A stretch of 26,544 bases of DNA from Priapulus caudatus (lineage: Eukaryota; Priapulida; Priapulimorpha; Priapulimorphida; Priapulidae). Each line of letters opens with the position of its first letter. Position 1 is the first letter of the stretch. Where the stretch lies: assembly GCF_000485595.1 (NCBI RefSeq), contig NW_014577312.1:226301-252844 (forward strand), in the 5' to 3' direction. This document shows, piece after piece, positions 1 through 10,079 of the stretch. A program made the position numbers and the translations under genes. The notes beneath the pieces are model-generated. The model searched no databases. It saw only the letters and a program-made list of their open reading frames with translations, and was not told the DNA's origin.

Positions 1-3000
1 GCGCCGCGTGTGTGGAGACGGGCCTGTAGTAGTAGTATTAGTAGGTAGAGTGTAGGGGTAGTATTAGTAGGTAGAGTGTAGGGGTAGTATTAGTAGGTAG
101 AGTGTAGGGGTAGTATTAGTAGGTAGAGTGTAGGGGTAGTATCAGTAGGTAAAGTGTAGGGGTAGTAGTAGTAATCTCTGGAAACGTTTAGTGATGAGTT
201 ATTTGTAGTCACTGCTTGTAGAGATGTGCCGATAACCACATTGTTACCAGCACTTGTTTCAGTTACCGGCACTCGCTTCAATTCTGCTTCAGTGATTCCC
301 ACGACGACGAAAAGAACGGTCCGGGAACACTGGGTAATATAGTTGCCGAGAAGTCGATGGCCATGGAGGTAACATGACAGCGTATAGAGGAGGCAAAAGA
401 TATCTTGGAACGCATCGGGACGTTTGCCAACCACGGCGCACAACGTGAGCCACACCGTCGCGGTTTCTCGTAGCGGGCGCACGCACCCCCATCGTGTTGC
501 ACCAGGCTTCACCGAAATTCAGCTGGTTGACTGTACCTTGGACTCACGCAAGCCGAACGTGACCGCACGCCCACATCCAATACCTACAGCCTCGGTCGCC
601 CGTCACCACCACCACCACCACCACGTCACGTCACGAGAGCGTAGCTTCACGGAAGCCATGCTAAAGTCGCAATGCTAGCCGTCATGTCTATGCAGCGAAT
701 GCGTGTCTCTGTCGAGTTGCTGCTACTCGGGTGGCGTGGGACGTACTCTGTCAGGACGGTGACGGGTCGTTCGATCGTCTCGCGTTGATACATACACCGG
801 GTTACTGCTGACCGAAGTTTGTGTGAGCTAAATGATGTAACTGCGTTTGGCGGCTCCGCAACGCGAAGGCTTTACCTCCCACACACGGTGTGCGGCTCTC
901 GTACTTGTGATCACAGCTGTAAACGGTGCCAACGTTTGTGCCACTCGCGTTCGTCCTGCCTTTGATAAAACCGATATGTGTGCACATTTGACCGTTTCTG
1001 TAACTTTGCTTTGTGTTGGACAGATCTCTGAGTGGTCAGACGGGCAGGGTAGGTAGGTGAGTGAGTGACTGAGCAAGCGGACTGTGAGTTGTGTAGCCGG
1101 TGTAAGGGGGGATCACCCATCAGCAGCGAGATGAAACCAAAAAAAATATCGTTGATGTCGCCGTTAAAAAAATGCGAAGGAAGTGTGATTCCTTACTCGG
1201 GTCTTTTTTTCTCGGTGGTCTGTGTCCGTTTTGTAAATGCCACCCCCTTTCCCCGATCGGTTTCTGCCTTTTACCTTTCATGTGTTTTTCCTTCACCTTA
1301 TTGTGTAAGGTATGTCCGTGTATGTAATGTAATGTGACGGCTTCATTGTCAGTGCAACTGCACCTGCTATTTCTAAACTTTTATAGAGTTCAATTCATAA
1401 TTTCCTCAGACAGCAAAACCCACTACATGGAGGTATTTAATAGTAGTGCACAACTGTAAAGTAAGCACAGGTGTTTTGGGGCTCTAAATTTCAATTATTT
1501 CTGATTAATAGCTTTACAGCTAGTGGCGACGTAAAAACTGCAGTCTGGTCTTGTTTGCGGATCTGGCAAATGTTCTTGCAAATCCTCGCTGTTCTTGGCA
1601 TAAAATTTTAATTAGATGGAGTGTGATATCTTGATGTTCCCGTCTGGTCTCTAATTAGATAAGCAGCCAGAACAAACTGTTATTGTCGGGTGGGGGTAGT
1701 AGTTGTAAGACGCTTGTTGTCTTGGTGTAGAGTTTCTAACAAAAACCCATAAAAATCGGATGCATTCTTGGGGAAATTCATTGATTATTCATACGAACGT
1801 TACAATGTCTGACTGCTGTAAGATTGTGGCTACTGGTTTGTAGCTGTTTTTACAGTTAGTGCACCCGTAGCATGGTGGGGGTACTGCACCGTAGTATGGT
1901 AATTGCACTTAATGCGATTCTGCCTGTCGCTGTGGGAAATTCATCGCAAAATCTGAGATCACTACACCACAGTGCCATCTGTTGGTAGAATGTATCATTT
2001 TCTCAGCAAATGATTGTATTGTAAATATTGCTTTAGATTGAAATTGTATATAGAAAATTGTCGACTTAGTGCGCTCTTTCATAGAATGACTCACCCCACC
2101 TGAGGTGCTGTATGGATTGTAGTTGGCCCTAGTCATTTTCACTTATCGGTAATTGTAATGAGTGTCCCAATATTGATTGTGCACTAATTAACCGAAGCCA
2201 CCCAGCCAATGTAGGTTCATTGATGTGCTACTTGTGGAGGCACAGTCGCACACGAGCCACGATTCGGGCGAGACTTCAGGTGTCTTTCCACTACGACGTA
2301 ATTTAATAACACTAATGAGGTAGCCTGGGGAAACATCATTACCATGCTTTTGGTTGCGGGGTGTAATCGGTTGGCTAGTGCATAATAACGCGCATAGTAC
2401 CTGTGTGAAAATGACCTGTTCCATCCCGTAGCGGCATATGGGACAATTCGTGGCATCTCAAGTGGAATGATTTATTTATAAAATGGGATGGGCGCCTAAA
2501 ATATTGACAAAAGAAGGTTTCAACCTCAGTTACTGTGATATATTGTACAAATAAATGCATGCATCCTGAGTAGGCGATGCCTTGCAAAGCATGATCTAAG
2601 TGTTTGCCCACGTTGTGTAGTTCGAGTCTATAAGTGGTGTGGATGTTTCGGAGCATTTAGGTGGCATTTGTTCGGTGCTCGCCGAGTATTGTGCCACATT
2701 TCCAGAGGAAAGTTTTGTACAGATCTCTATTAACAGTGCAAACAGTGTGATTTAAAAATTTGTACTGTGAGTTTGTAAGTGGAGAGTTATTAGTGAATTA
2801 ACCTGTACTGAAAGAAACAATTGACTTCGGAGATAAATGCGCATGGGTGCTTCTATGCGCAAACTGGGACTTTATTACAGTATTTAATAATTATTAAAAA
2901 TGTTGTTCACCTTGAGGTTCGTATAGCTTAATAATAAAAAAACAGCGAAGAACAAACTCAATGGCATCATATGCTTTACAACGCGCGAAATTAACTCAAA

Positions 3001-3056
3001 TGCAAGTTAAACATTTGCGGTACAGGAATCTTTCTCACGTGGCTTATTGTGCGGCA
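1..3056 (+). repeat. IR-1 left arm (about 3.05 kb, cut by window edge)
   Basis: This stretch matches the reverse complement of about 6328-9990 along its whole length. At the inner end both arms share TGCAAGTTAAACATTTGCGG and homology stops at GCGGCA (3051-3056), paired with TGCCGC (6328-6333). At the outer end the 26-bp minisatellite pairs with its complement. The arms differ by scattered substitutions and many one- or two-base indels; I estimate roughly 5-12% by eye, varying along the arm. No convincing exon is seen. The open frames here, such as the poly-His frame around 600-625, are simple-repeat or chance frames. The arm may be a real inverted duplication or the true member of a foldback artefact. 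Confidence 0.9.
24..172. repeat. 26-bp minisatellite, outer end of IR-1 left arm
   Basis: A 26-bp unit containing GTAGTATTAGTAGG and AGAGTGTAGGGG repeats about five to six times. The GTATTA motif recurs at 35, 61, 87 and 113, with a GTATCA variant at 139, an exact 26-base period. The copies are nearly perfect. The array runs to near the window edge, so its full length on this side is unknown. Its reverse complement forms the noisy array at about 9230-9990. No open frame or promoter is visible in it. Confidence 0.93.
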
Positions 3057-3171
3057 GTTGTTTCGATTTTCGATCGTGGCATCTGCAGTCCTCTGGTGTC
3101 ATCGGCTTAACTACACCTAGTAATCGTGGCATGCGCCTGTGGTATCTTGAGAGAAATCGCAGTTTCGATGT

Positions 3172-3406
3172 CAGGGCCGTACGCAGCAGGGGGGGCAGCA
3201 GGGGCAGTTGCCCCCCTAGAGTATGCCTTTTAATGGGACAAATACTGTACACTTTTAAAAATATAAATGTGACAAAAGGTTATCTTAAATCATCAAAGAA
3301 ATATTACACTTTAAATAAAGAAATGTGAAATTGCGAAACGTTAGGGCACAGGGGGCATGGTGAGTACCTTTGTCCCTCTACAGAAAATTTACTGCGTACG
3401 GCCTTG
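3172..3406 (+). mobile_element. hAT-like MITE, 235 bp
   Basis: The terminal inverted repeats are CAGGGCCGTACGCAG at 3172-3186 and CTGCGTACGGCCTTG at 3392-3406, one mismatch over 15 bases. The flanking duplication TCGATGT is perfect over 7 bases (3165-3171 and 3407-3413) and can be read as 8 bases with one mismatch. An end of the form CAGGG-CCG with a 7- or 8-base target duplication is typical of the hAT superfamily. The interior starts with a G/C-rich stem (runs of G, then GCAGTTGCCCCCC) and continues AT-rich. There is no transposase frame, so it is non-autonomous. It sits in the IR-1 loop upstream of exon A. A degenerate reverse copy lies near 12 kb. Confidence 0.85.
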
Positions 3407-4579
3407 TCGATGTGTGCTATGAAATCCGATTGGTCCCACTCGGTAGCTCAGAGATATGCAAATTCTCCCTTGGTAATACACTGCACACTTGATGCGTGAA
3501 ATGTTGTAGTATTATTGGGTCTTTCAGACGCTATCAGATTTGTACAAAACTTGCAGTGTACAGCATTTTATTTTTTAAAATTCAAAATCAAAATAAATAA
3601 TGTCTATAGAGCCAGTATAAATGTTTTTTATACAATTTAACAGCAGCGATTTTGCGTATTTATTCTTTCCTTTTTGCTTCTAACTTTTTGGACAGTGAAA
3701 GCTTAACAGTATCACAGAGCCTACTTTTATATCAGTCTTTCAGCGAATAACTCCCTGCTGTAATATTGATTATAGTTCGTATATATTCTTTAAATAAGTA
3801 TGGTTTCGTTACAACAACTCTTCCGTCTGTGGAACATAGCATGACGGACGATGATTAAGGGAGTTTAAGAGCGTTAATTTACCGGTCAACTTTACTCGGT
3901 CGATCATAGGGACCGAATTTGGTCCTAATTTTATTAGCAATAACAGCTCCCCTCGGTGTATAACAAGGTATCCTGTCGTAGTAGGTTCAACTTCACTGGC
4001 AGAAGGCTGATACATCTTTAAACAGCTGAGCCGACATAACGTGATAAAAATGGTTTTGTAGCAGGGGTGAATAATGACAATGAATTTGTCATTAGTCATC
4101 CCTGGTAGTAGTAGTGGTATCAGGAGTGAATAATAATAGATTATTAATTATTATAAATATTATTAGTTAATATAGCGAAGTCATTAAAGTTACACAGCTA
4201 TATCTTTATTACTGTACTACCGGTATAGCAAAGCCTATCAACGCGGTGGCATGAGGGCGCACTTGATTCGGTTGCCAGTGAGTTTATCAGAAGAATACCC
4301 GGCTACAGTACACGTCAACACGCGACAACACGTCAGTTGAGCGCTGTCGCTCTACGGCACTTGTTACATATAAATACATTATATACATATAAGTATGAGT
4401 AGCTGTTATGAATAAGAGCTTTTTTCATCAACAAACAACAAGAACAACATTCAATAACAGTTTCTTTCATGCAGCTAATTATATATGCCTATACCTGTTT
4501 CATATTCTGCTACTCTGGATGCTGATGTATGCACTAAAAGTTGATACAGTATGTAAATATGAAACCTTTTTTTTTTCAG
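3407..4579. other. AT-rich non-coding stretch upstream of exon A
   Basis: This is single-copy AT-rich sequence within the IR-1 loop. It ends in a run of T followed by CAG, the polypyrimidine tract and acceptor of exon A, so at least its 3' part is read as intron. I see no coding frame with supporting splice sites, no RNA gene and no clear transposon ends. A 96-codon minus-strand frame at 3809-4099 has no feature that separates it from chance. Confidence 0.5.
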
Positions 4580-4820
4580 GATAAAAGCCCAGTCGTCGAC
4601 ATTTCTCAGAACTTGGCACATTCCCAACAACCAACTCTGCCGCCTCTACTGTCACGACTCACGCTCGATTCCGCAACCGCTCAGTTTGCTGCGTCCGCGG
4701 TCGTGGATACAGCGCCCTCTAGCGGCACGTTGGGTAGCAATTTGTCGGCGGCGCCTGCGGCTGTGTCGGACAGACGACCGTGTGCAACGACCGTTAGCTT
4801 ACAGAACGGACCTAGAGACG
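4580..4820 (+). CDS. Putative exon A of an unidentified split gene
   Basis: An internal exon of 241 bases is read here. A run of twelve T ends in CAG at 4577-4579, and the exon ends at a consensus donor, GACG|GTGAGT (4821). The frame opens with DKSPVVDISQNLAHSQQP and is rich in Ser, Ala, Pro and Thr (for example TLPPLLSRLTLDSATAQFAA). It starts in phase 0 and ends in phase 1, which joins in frame to exon B. GC content is clearly higher than in the flanks. The composition suggests a disordered linker of a larger, perhaps nuclear, protein, but no domain is recognised and no function is assigned. It lies in the loop of IR-1. Upstream exons must lie outside the window or were missed, because no initiation site is convincing here. 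Confidence 0.6.
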
Positions 4821-4894
4821 GTGAGTGGTTTACACGTGTCCTCGGTGTGTGCAAAGAAAGGTTGTTGTTGTTGTACGAAGCGGGTTAAGCCCTG

Positions 4895-5581
4895 CTCAGG
4901 TCGCCCTACGATTTGACTATCGGCGACTACTTTATCGCCGATTAGCAGCGTAGCAACACTCACGTCGACTTGAAGTGACTTCACGCTGTACATCGCCGAT
5001 CAGATTGTAGCGTTCTGCAGGAAACGTAGACGGGTTTGCGGCCCCAGTATTTTGTACTAGCACAAGCAGTTCTTTAGCACAAACAGAGCAAGCTTGACGC
5101 CGGGACCAGTCTACATAAAACGAGTCACATGACCAACAAAACGGCGTTTAACAGTAAACATCAGGTAACTTCGTAAATCTATCCTCAATTTTCTGAAAAT
5201 CGTTATAATCATGTGCAGAAAAAGAATTTTAAAAATTGTCTGTGATATACGGGAAACTTCATATACATTTGAGAAAGGGTTTGTGCAATAATCCCCCCTT
5301 GTAAACTGCTGTGTAGGCTGCCATTTTGTTAATCACGTGACTTTTGATAATCATGTGACTCGACACGTAGCAGTGATTGGTTGCCACTCATGATTTGTCG
5401 CCGACCGCCGCATAGAAATAGAACCGTTTCTATTCCTGCGATCGCAGTCGGCGACCGTATTTTCGATCGTAAGAGAACTCATGTCGAGTTTAGTCGCCGA
5501 TGTTTTTATCAGGGATCTGGCCGGTTTTTGACATACGATCTTCAAATTTTGTCGGCGACTAGGTCGTGAGGGCGACCTGAG
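4895..5581 (+). mobile_element. MITE-like element, 687 bp, with TCGCCGA subterminal repeats
   Basis: The ends are perfect 13-base inverted repeats: CTCAGGTCGCCCT at 4895 and AGGGCGACCTGAG ending at 5581. Inside them TCGCCGA, or its complement TCGGCGA, occurs about seven times: near 4920, 4936, 4996, 5397, 5447, 5493 and 5551. Clustered subterminal copies like these often act as transposase binding sites. The flanks TTAAGCCCTG (4885-4894) and TTAGCCTTCAG (5582-5592) resemble each other but need an indel to align, so the target duplication is uncertain. No transposase frame is present. The element lies wholly inside the intron between exons A and B. I cannot name the superfamily. Confidence 0.72.
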
Positions 5582-5983
5582 TTAGCCTTCAGAGACAACT
5601 ACTGTCTCATGATGTGTCACTTGTTTTTTTTCGCCATTTCTGCTTCCTTGTTTCGCTAAGAAAAGAAGAGAGCAAAAGCGATTGGGATTGCCAACCCCTA
5701 TTTTTGATTTTTAAACCTCTGCACTGAAGTGAATCTTGGTACGTGCTATTTAAAGGGATACATTTCTTTAGGTTCTTTGGATATTTTACGTTCAAATAGG
5801 TTGAAATTACTCTACATAAAAAGCTTTATGGTTCAATGTTTATTAGAAATTTTCTTTTAATGTTTTAAAACTGACGGCTATACCTTTGCTTACAACGACG
5901 GTGGCGCCATGTAATGTTTTGCCGTCTTTCGTCGTCGGGTGGTGTATTTTTTTCATCGTTTTGCGCTTTTCGTCTTTGTTCAG

Positions 5984-6266
5984 GACATCTGCCATCGACA
6001 GCGCCATCTACGCCCGTGCTACAGCTGAATTACCCGCTCTCGTTCTCGTCGCGTGCCTCGGTGCAGGCGGCGGCGACGGCGACGATCGCAAACGCCGCCG
6101 CGACGCCGTCGCCGAACCACCCGGTCGCCGTGGTTACGAACGCGATGGGTGGGTCGGCGGGGATGCGGGTGCTGACGACGTACAAGCCGGCGATGAATCC
6201 ACCTGTCGTTCCCGTCCTGAAGGTGGCGACACCGGCAGCCGGCGTGCCGGCGGACGCCGTCAGCAA
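5984..6266 (+). CDS. Putative exon B of the same split gene
   Basis: The acceptor is TTTGTTCAG at 5975-5983 after a T-rich tract. The donor is CAA|GTGAGT, with GT at 6267. The exon is 283 bases, enters in phase 1 and leaves in phase 2. Joined to exon A, the split codon becomes GGA (Gly) and the frame continues HLPSTAPSTPVLQLNYPL. It stays open through a very Ala/Pro/Val/Thr-rich stretch (ASVQAAATATIANAAATPSP, then PVVPVLKVATPAAGVPADAV). GC content is well above that of the surrounding introns. The low-complexity make-up fits a disordered segment of a regulatory protein, but I recognise no family. The reverse-strand frame at 6030-6383 and the plus frame at 5886-6299 are shadows. The IR-1 right arm begins only 61 bases past the donor. 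Confidence 0.62.
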
Positions 6267-6327
6267 GTGAGTGCGCAGACTCGCGCGCCGTCGTCGTAGT
6301 GGACGCCCGGCGAAGGAGGGAGAGATT

Positions 6328-9235
6328 TGCCGCACATAAGCCACGTGAGAAAGATTCCTGTACCGCAAATGTTTAACTTGCATTTGAGTTAATTTCGCGC
6401 GTTGTAAAGCATATGATGCATTGAGTTTGTTCTTCGCTGTTTTTATTATTTTAAGCTATACGAACCTCAAGGTGAACAACATTTTAATAATTATTAAATA
6501 CTGTAAATAAAGTACCAGTTTGGCGCATAGAAGCACCCATGCGCATTTATGCTCTCCGAAGTCAATTGTTTCTTTCAGTACAGTTTAATTCACTAATAAC
6601 TCTCCACTTACAAACTCACAGTACAAATTTTTAAATCACACCTGTTTGCACTGTATATAGAGATCTGTACAAACTTTCCTCTGGAAATGTGGCACAATAC
6701 TCGGGCGAGCACCGAACAAATGCCACCTAAATGCTCCGAAACATCCACACACTTATAGACTCGAACTACACAACGTGGGCAAACACTTAGATCATGCTTT
6801 GCAAGGCATCGCCTATCAGGATGCATGCATTTATTTGTACAATATATCACAGTAACTGAGTTGAAACCTCTTTTTGTCAATATTTTAGGCGCCCATCCAT
6901 TTTATAATAAATCATTCCACTTGAGAATGCCAGCGAAATTGTCCCATATGCCGCTACGGGATGGAACAGGTCATTTTCACACAGGTACATGCGAGTTATT
7001 ATGCACTAAGCCAACCGATTACATCCCGCAACCAAAAGCATGGTAATGATGTTTCCCCAGGCTACCTCATTAGTGTTATTAAATTACGTCGTAGTGGAAA
7101 GACACCTGAAGTCTCGCCGAATCGTGGCTCGTGTGCGACTGTGCTCCCACAAGTAGCACTCAATGAACCTACATTGGCTGGGTGGCTTCGTTAATTAGTG
7201 CACAATCAATATTGGGACAACTCATCACAATTACCGATAAGTGAAAATGACTAGGGCCAACTACAATCCATACAGCACCTCAGGTGGGGTGAGTCATTCT
7301 ATGAAGAAGCGCGCACTAAGTCGACAATTTTCTATATACAATTTCAATCTAAAGCATATTTACAATAACATCATTTGCTGAGAAAATGATACATTCTACA
7401 ACAGATGGCACTGTGTGTAGTGATCTCAGATTTTGCGATGAATTTCCCACAGCGACAGGCAGAATCGCATTAAGTGCAATTACCATACTACGGTGGCAGT
7501 ACCCCACCATGCTAGCGGGTGCACTAACTGTAAAAACAGCTACAAACCAGTAGCCACAATCTTACAGCAGTCAGACATTGTAACTGCGTATGAATAATCA
7601 TGAATTTCGCCCAAGAATGCATCCGATTTTTATGGCTTTTTGTTAGAAACTCTAACACCAAGACAACAAGCGTCTTACAACTACTACCCACACCGACAAT
7701 AACAGTTTGTTCTGGCTGCTTATCTAATTAGAGACCAGACGGGAACATCAAGATATCACACTCCATCTAATTAAAATTTAATGCCAAAGACAGCGAGGAT
7801 TTGCAAGAACATTTGCCAGAATCCGCAAACAAGACCAGACTGCAGTTTTTACGTCGCCACTAGCTGTAAAGCTATTAATCAGAATAATTGAAATTTAGAG
7901 CCCCAAACACCTGTGCTTACTTTACAGTTGTGCACTACTATTAAATACCTCCATGTAGTGGGTTTTGGCTGTCTGAGGAAATTATGAATTGAACTCTATA
8001 AAAGTTTAGAAATAGCAGGTGCAGTTGCAGCTGACAATGAAGCCGTCACATTACAATACATAACACGGACATACCTTACACAATAAGGTAAGGAAAAACA
8101 CATGAAAGGTAAAAGGCAAGAAACCGATCGGGAAAGGGGTGGCATTACAAAACGGACACAGACCACCGAAAAAAAGACGCCGAGTAAGGAATCACACTTC
8201 CTTCGCATTTTTTTAACGGCGACATCACGATATTTTTTTGGTTTCATCTCGCTGGCTGATCGGTGATCCCCCCTTACACGCGGCTACACAACTCACAGTC
8301 GCGCTCGCTCAGTCACTCTCCTACCTACCCTGCCGTCTGACCACTCAGAGATCTGTCCAACACAACAGCAAAGTTAGAGAAACGGTCAAATGTGCACACA
8401 TAATGCGGTTTTATCAAAGGCAGGACGAACGCGAGTGGCACAAACGTTGGCACCGTTTACACGTTTGTGATCACAAGTACGAGAGCCGCACACGCGTGTG
8501 TGGGAGGTAAAGCCTTCACGTTGCGGAGCCGCCAAACGCAGTTACATCATTTAGCTCACACAAACTTTCGGTCAGCAGTAACCCCGGTGTATGTATCAAC
8601 GCGAGACGATGCGAACGACCCGTCACCGTCCTGACAGAGTACGTCCCACGCCACCCGAGTAGCAGAACTCGACAGAGACACGCATTCGCTGCCATAGACT
8701 ATGACGGCTAGCATTGCGACTTTAGCATGGCTTCACGTGACGCTACGCTCTCGTGACGTGGTGGTGGTGGTGGTGGTGACGGGCGACGGAGGCTGTAGTA
8801 TTGATGTGGGCGTGCGGCCACGTTCGGCTTCGTGAGCAAGGTGCAGTCGACCAGCCTGAATTTCGGTGAAGCAGGTGCAAACACGATGGGGTGCGTGCGC
8901 CCGCTACGAGAAACCGCGACGGTTGTGGCTCACGTTGTGCGCCGTGGTTGCAAAGCGTCCGCGAGCGTTCCAAGATATCTTTTGGGCCTCCTCTATACGC
9001 TTCATGTTACCTCCATGGCATCGACTTCTCGGGCAACTATATTACCCATGTTCGCCCGACGGCGTTCTTATTCGTGGCGTCGTGGGAATCACTGAAGACA
9101 GAATTGAAAGGCGATGCCGGTTAGCTGAAAACAAAGTGCTCGGTCAACAATGTGAGTTTATCGCACCATTCTACAAGCAAGTGACTACTAAATTACTCAT
9201 CATAAACGTTTCCAGAGATTACTACTAGTACCCCT
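6328..9235 (-). repeat. IR-1 right arm, non-minisatellite part
   Basis: This is the reverse complement of about 170-3056. It starts with TGCCGCACATAAGCCACGTG and runs through the same landmarks in reverse order: the CGAACCTCAAGGTGAACAAC block, a GGCATCGCCTATCAGGATGC block, and the GTG/CAC trinucleotide tract near 8757-8780. By eye the disagreement with the left arm rises toward the outer end, where many extra or missing single bases appear (around 8940-9200). It lies within the intron between exons B and C if that gene model is right. No credible coding frame is present. Confidence 0.9.
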
Positions 9236-9990
9236 GACCTTACCAACTTCGCTACACTCAATCTACCCCTACACTCCTACTACTAACGCCCTACACTCTA
9301 CCTAACTAAATACTCTTACGGTACCATACTACCTCTTAACTCCTACTGATACTACCCATTACTGAACTACCCCTACTTAACCATGTCTGACCCTACACTC
9401 TACCACACTCTAACACCTCACTACTACTAAACTAAATACTTACCTACAAACTACACTACAACTCACCTACTAATACTACGCCGTACACTCTACCTAATAC
9501 TACATCATCATAACTAATCACACCTACACTCTACCTACTAATACTACGCCTACACACTACTACCTACCCTAACTCTACTAGCTAAACCCTACACTCTACC
9601 TACTAATACTACCCCTACACTCTACCTACTAATACTACACCTACACTCTACCTGCTAATACTACCCCTACACTCTACCTACTAATACTACCCCTACACTC
9701 TACCTACTACAATACTGACCCCTACCTCCTACTACTAAACTACCGCCATACACTCTACTAGACTATACTACCGCCTACACTCTACAGCTAACTAACTACT
9801 CCTACCTCTATACACCTACTACTACTAATACTACCCCTACACTCTACGCTACTAATACTACGACCTACACTCTACCTACTATACTACGCCCTAACACCTC
9901 TACCCTACTACTAGCTACCCTACACTCTACTCTACTAATACTACCCCTACACTCTACGCTATAGATACTACACCTAACACTCTACTACCT
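9236..9990 (-). repeat. Degraded complement of the 26-bp minisatellite
   Basis: About 750 bases are built from the complement of the left-edge minisatellite, with recurring CTACACTCTACCTACTAATA and CTACCCCTACACTC. Some stretches (about 9590-9710) keep the 26-base period. Others are broken by frequent one- to three-base insertions and losses. The crisp left array and the ragged right array suggest raw long-read sequence, although real array decay would look similar. A short GA run follows (9992-10010), and the scaffold gap begins 45 bases later. Confidence 0.9.
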
Positions 9991-10054
9991 ATAGAGAGAG
10001 AGAGAGAAGATGGCACAGCTCCTGATGTCTACGCCCAACAGTTAAGCGAACGCG

Positions 10055-10079
10055 NNNNNNNNNNNNNNNNNNNNNNNNN
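10055..10079. other. Assembly gap (25 N)
   Basis: A run of 25 N marks a scaffold join rather than biology. It lies just outside the IR-1 right arm and inside the proposed intron between exons B and C. Continuity of the gene across it therefore rests on scaffolding and splice phase, not on unbroken sequence. Confidence 0.99.

Noticed and set aside
601-625. Poly-His run (CAC repeats) in an 84-codon frame
   Set aside because: A short trinucleotide repeat, mirrored in the right arm near 8757-8780. The surrounding frame is not preserved between arms.
3432-3480. CGGTAGCTCAGAGAT resembles a tRNA D-arm
   Set aside because: No anticodon stem, T-arm or acceptor pairing could be built around it.
5886-6383. 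Plus frame 5886-6299 and minus frame 6030-6383 over exon B
   Set aside because: They are shadows of the GC-rich exon. Only the frame that joins exon A in phase is supported by splice sites.
9236-9990. Telomere-like or CRISPR-like array
   Set aside because: The 26-base unit has no spacers and does not match the animal telomere repeat. It is the complement of the left-edge minisatellite.
1-10054. Simple missed-adapter (hairpin) read as the explanation of IR-1
   Set aside because: A plain missed adapter gives arms that meet with no loop. Here 3.27 kb of single-copy sequence separates them, so only a strand-switch type of foldback would fit.
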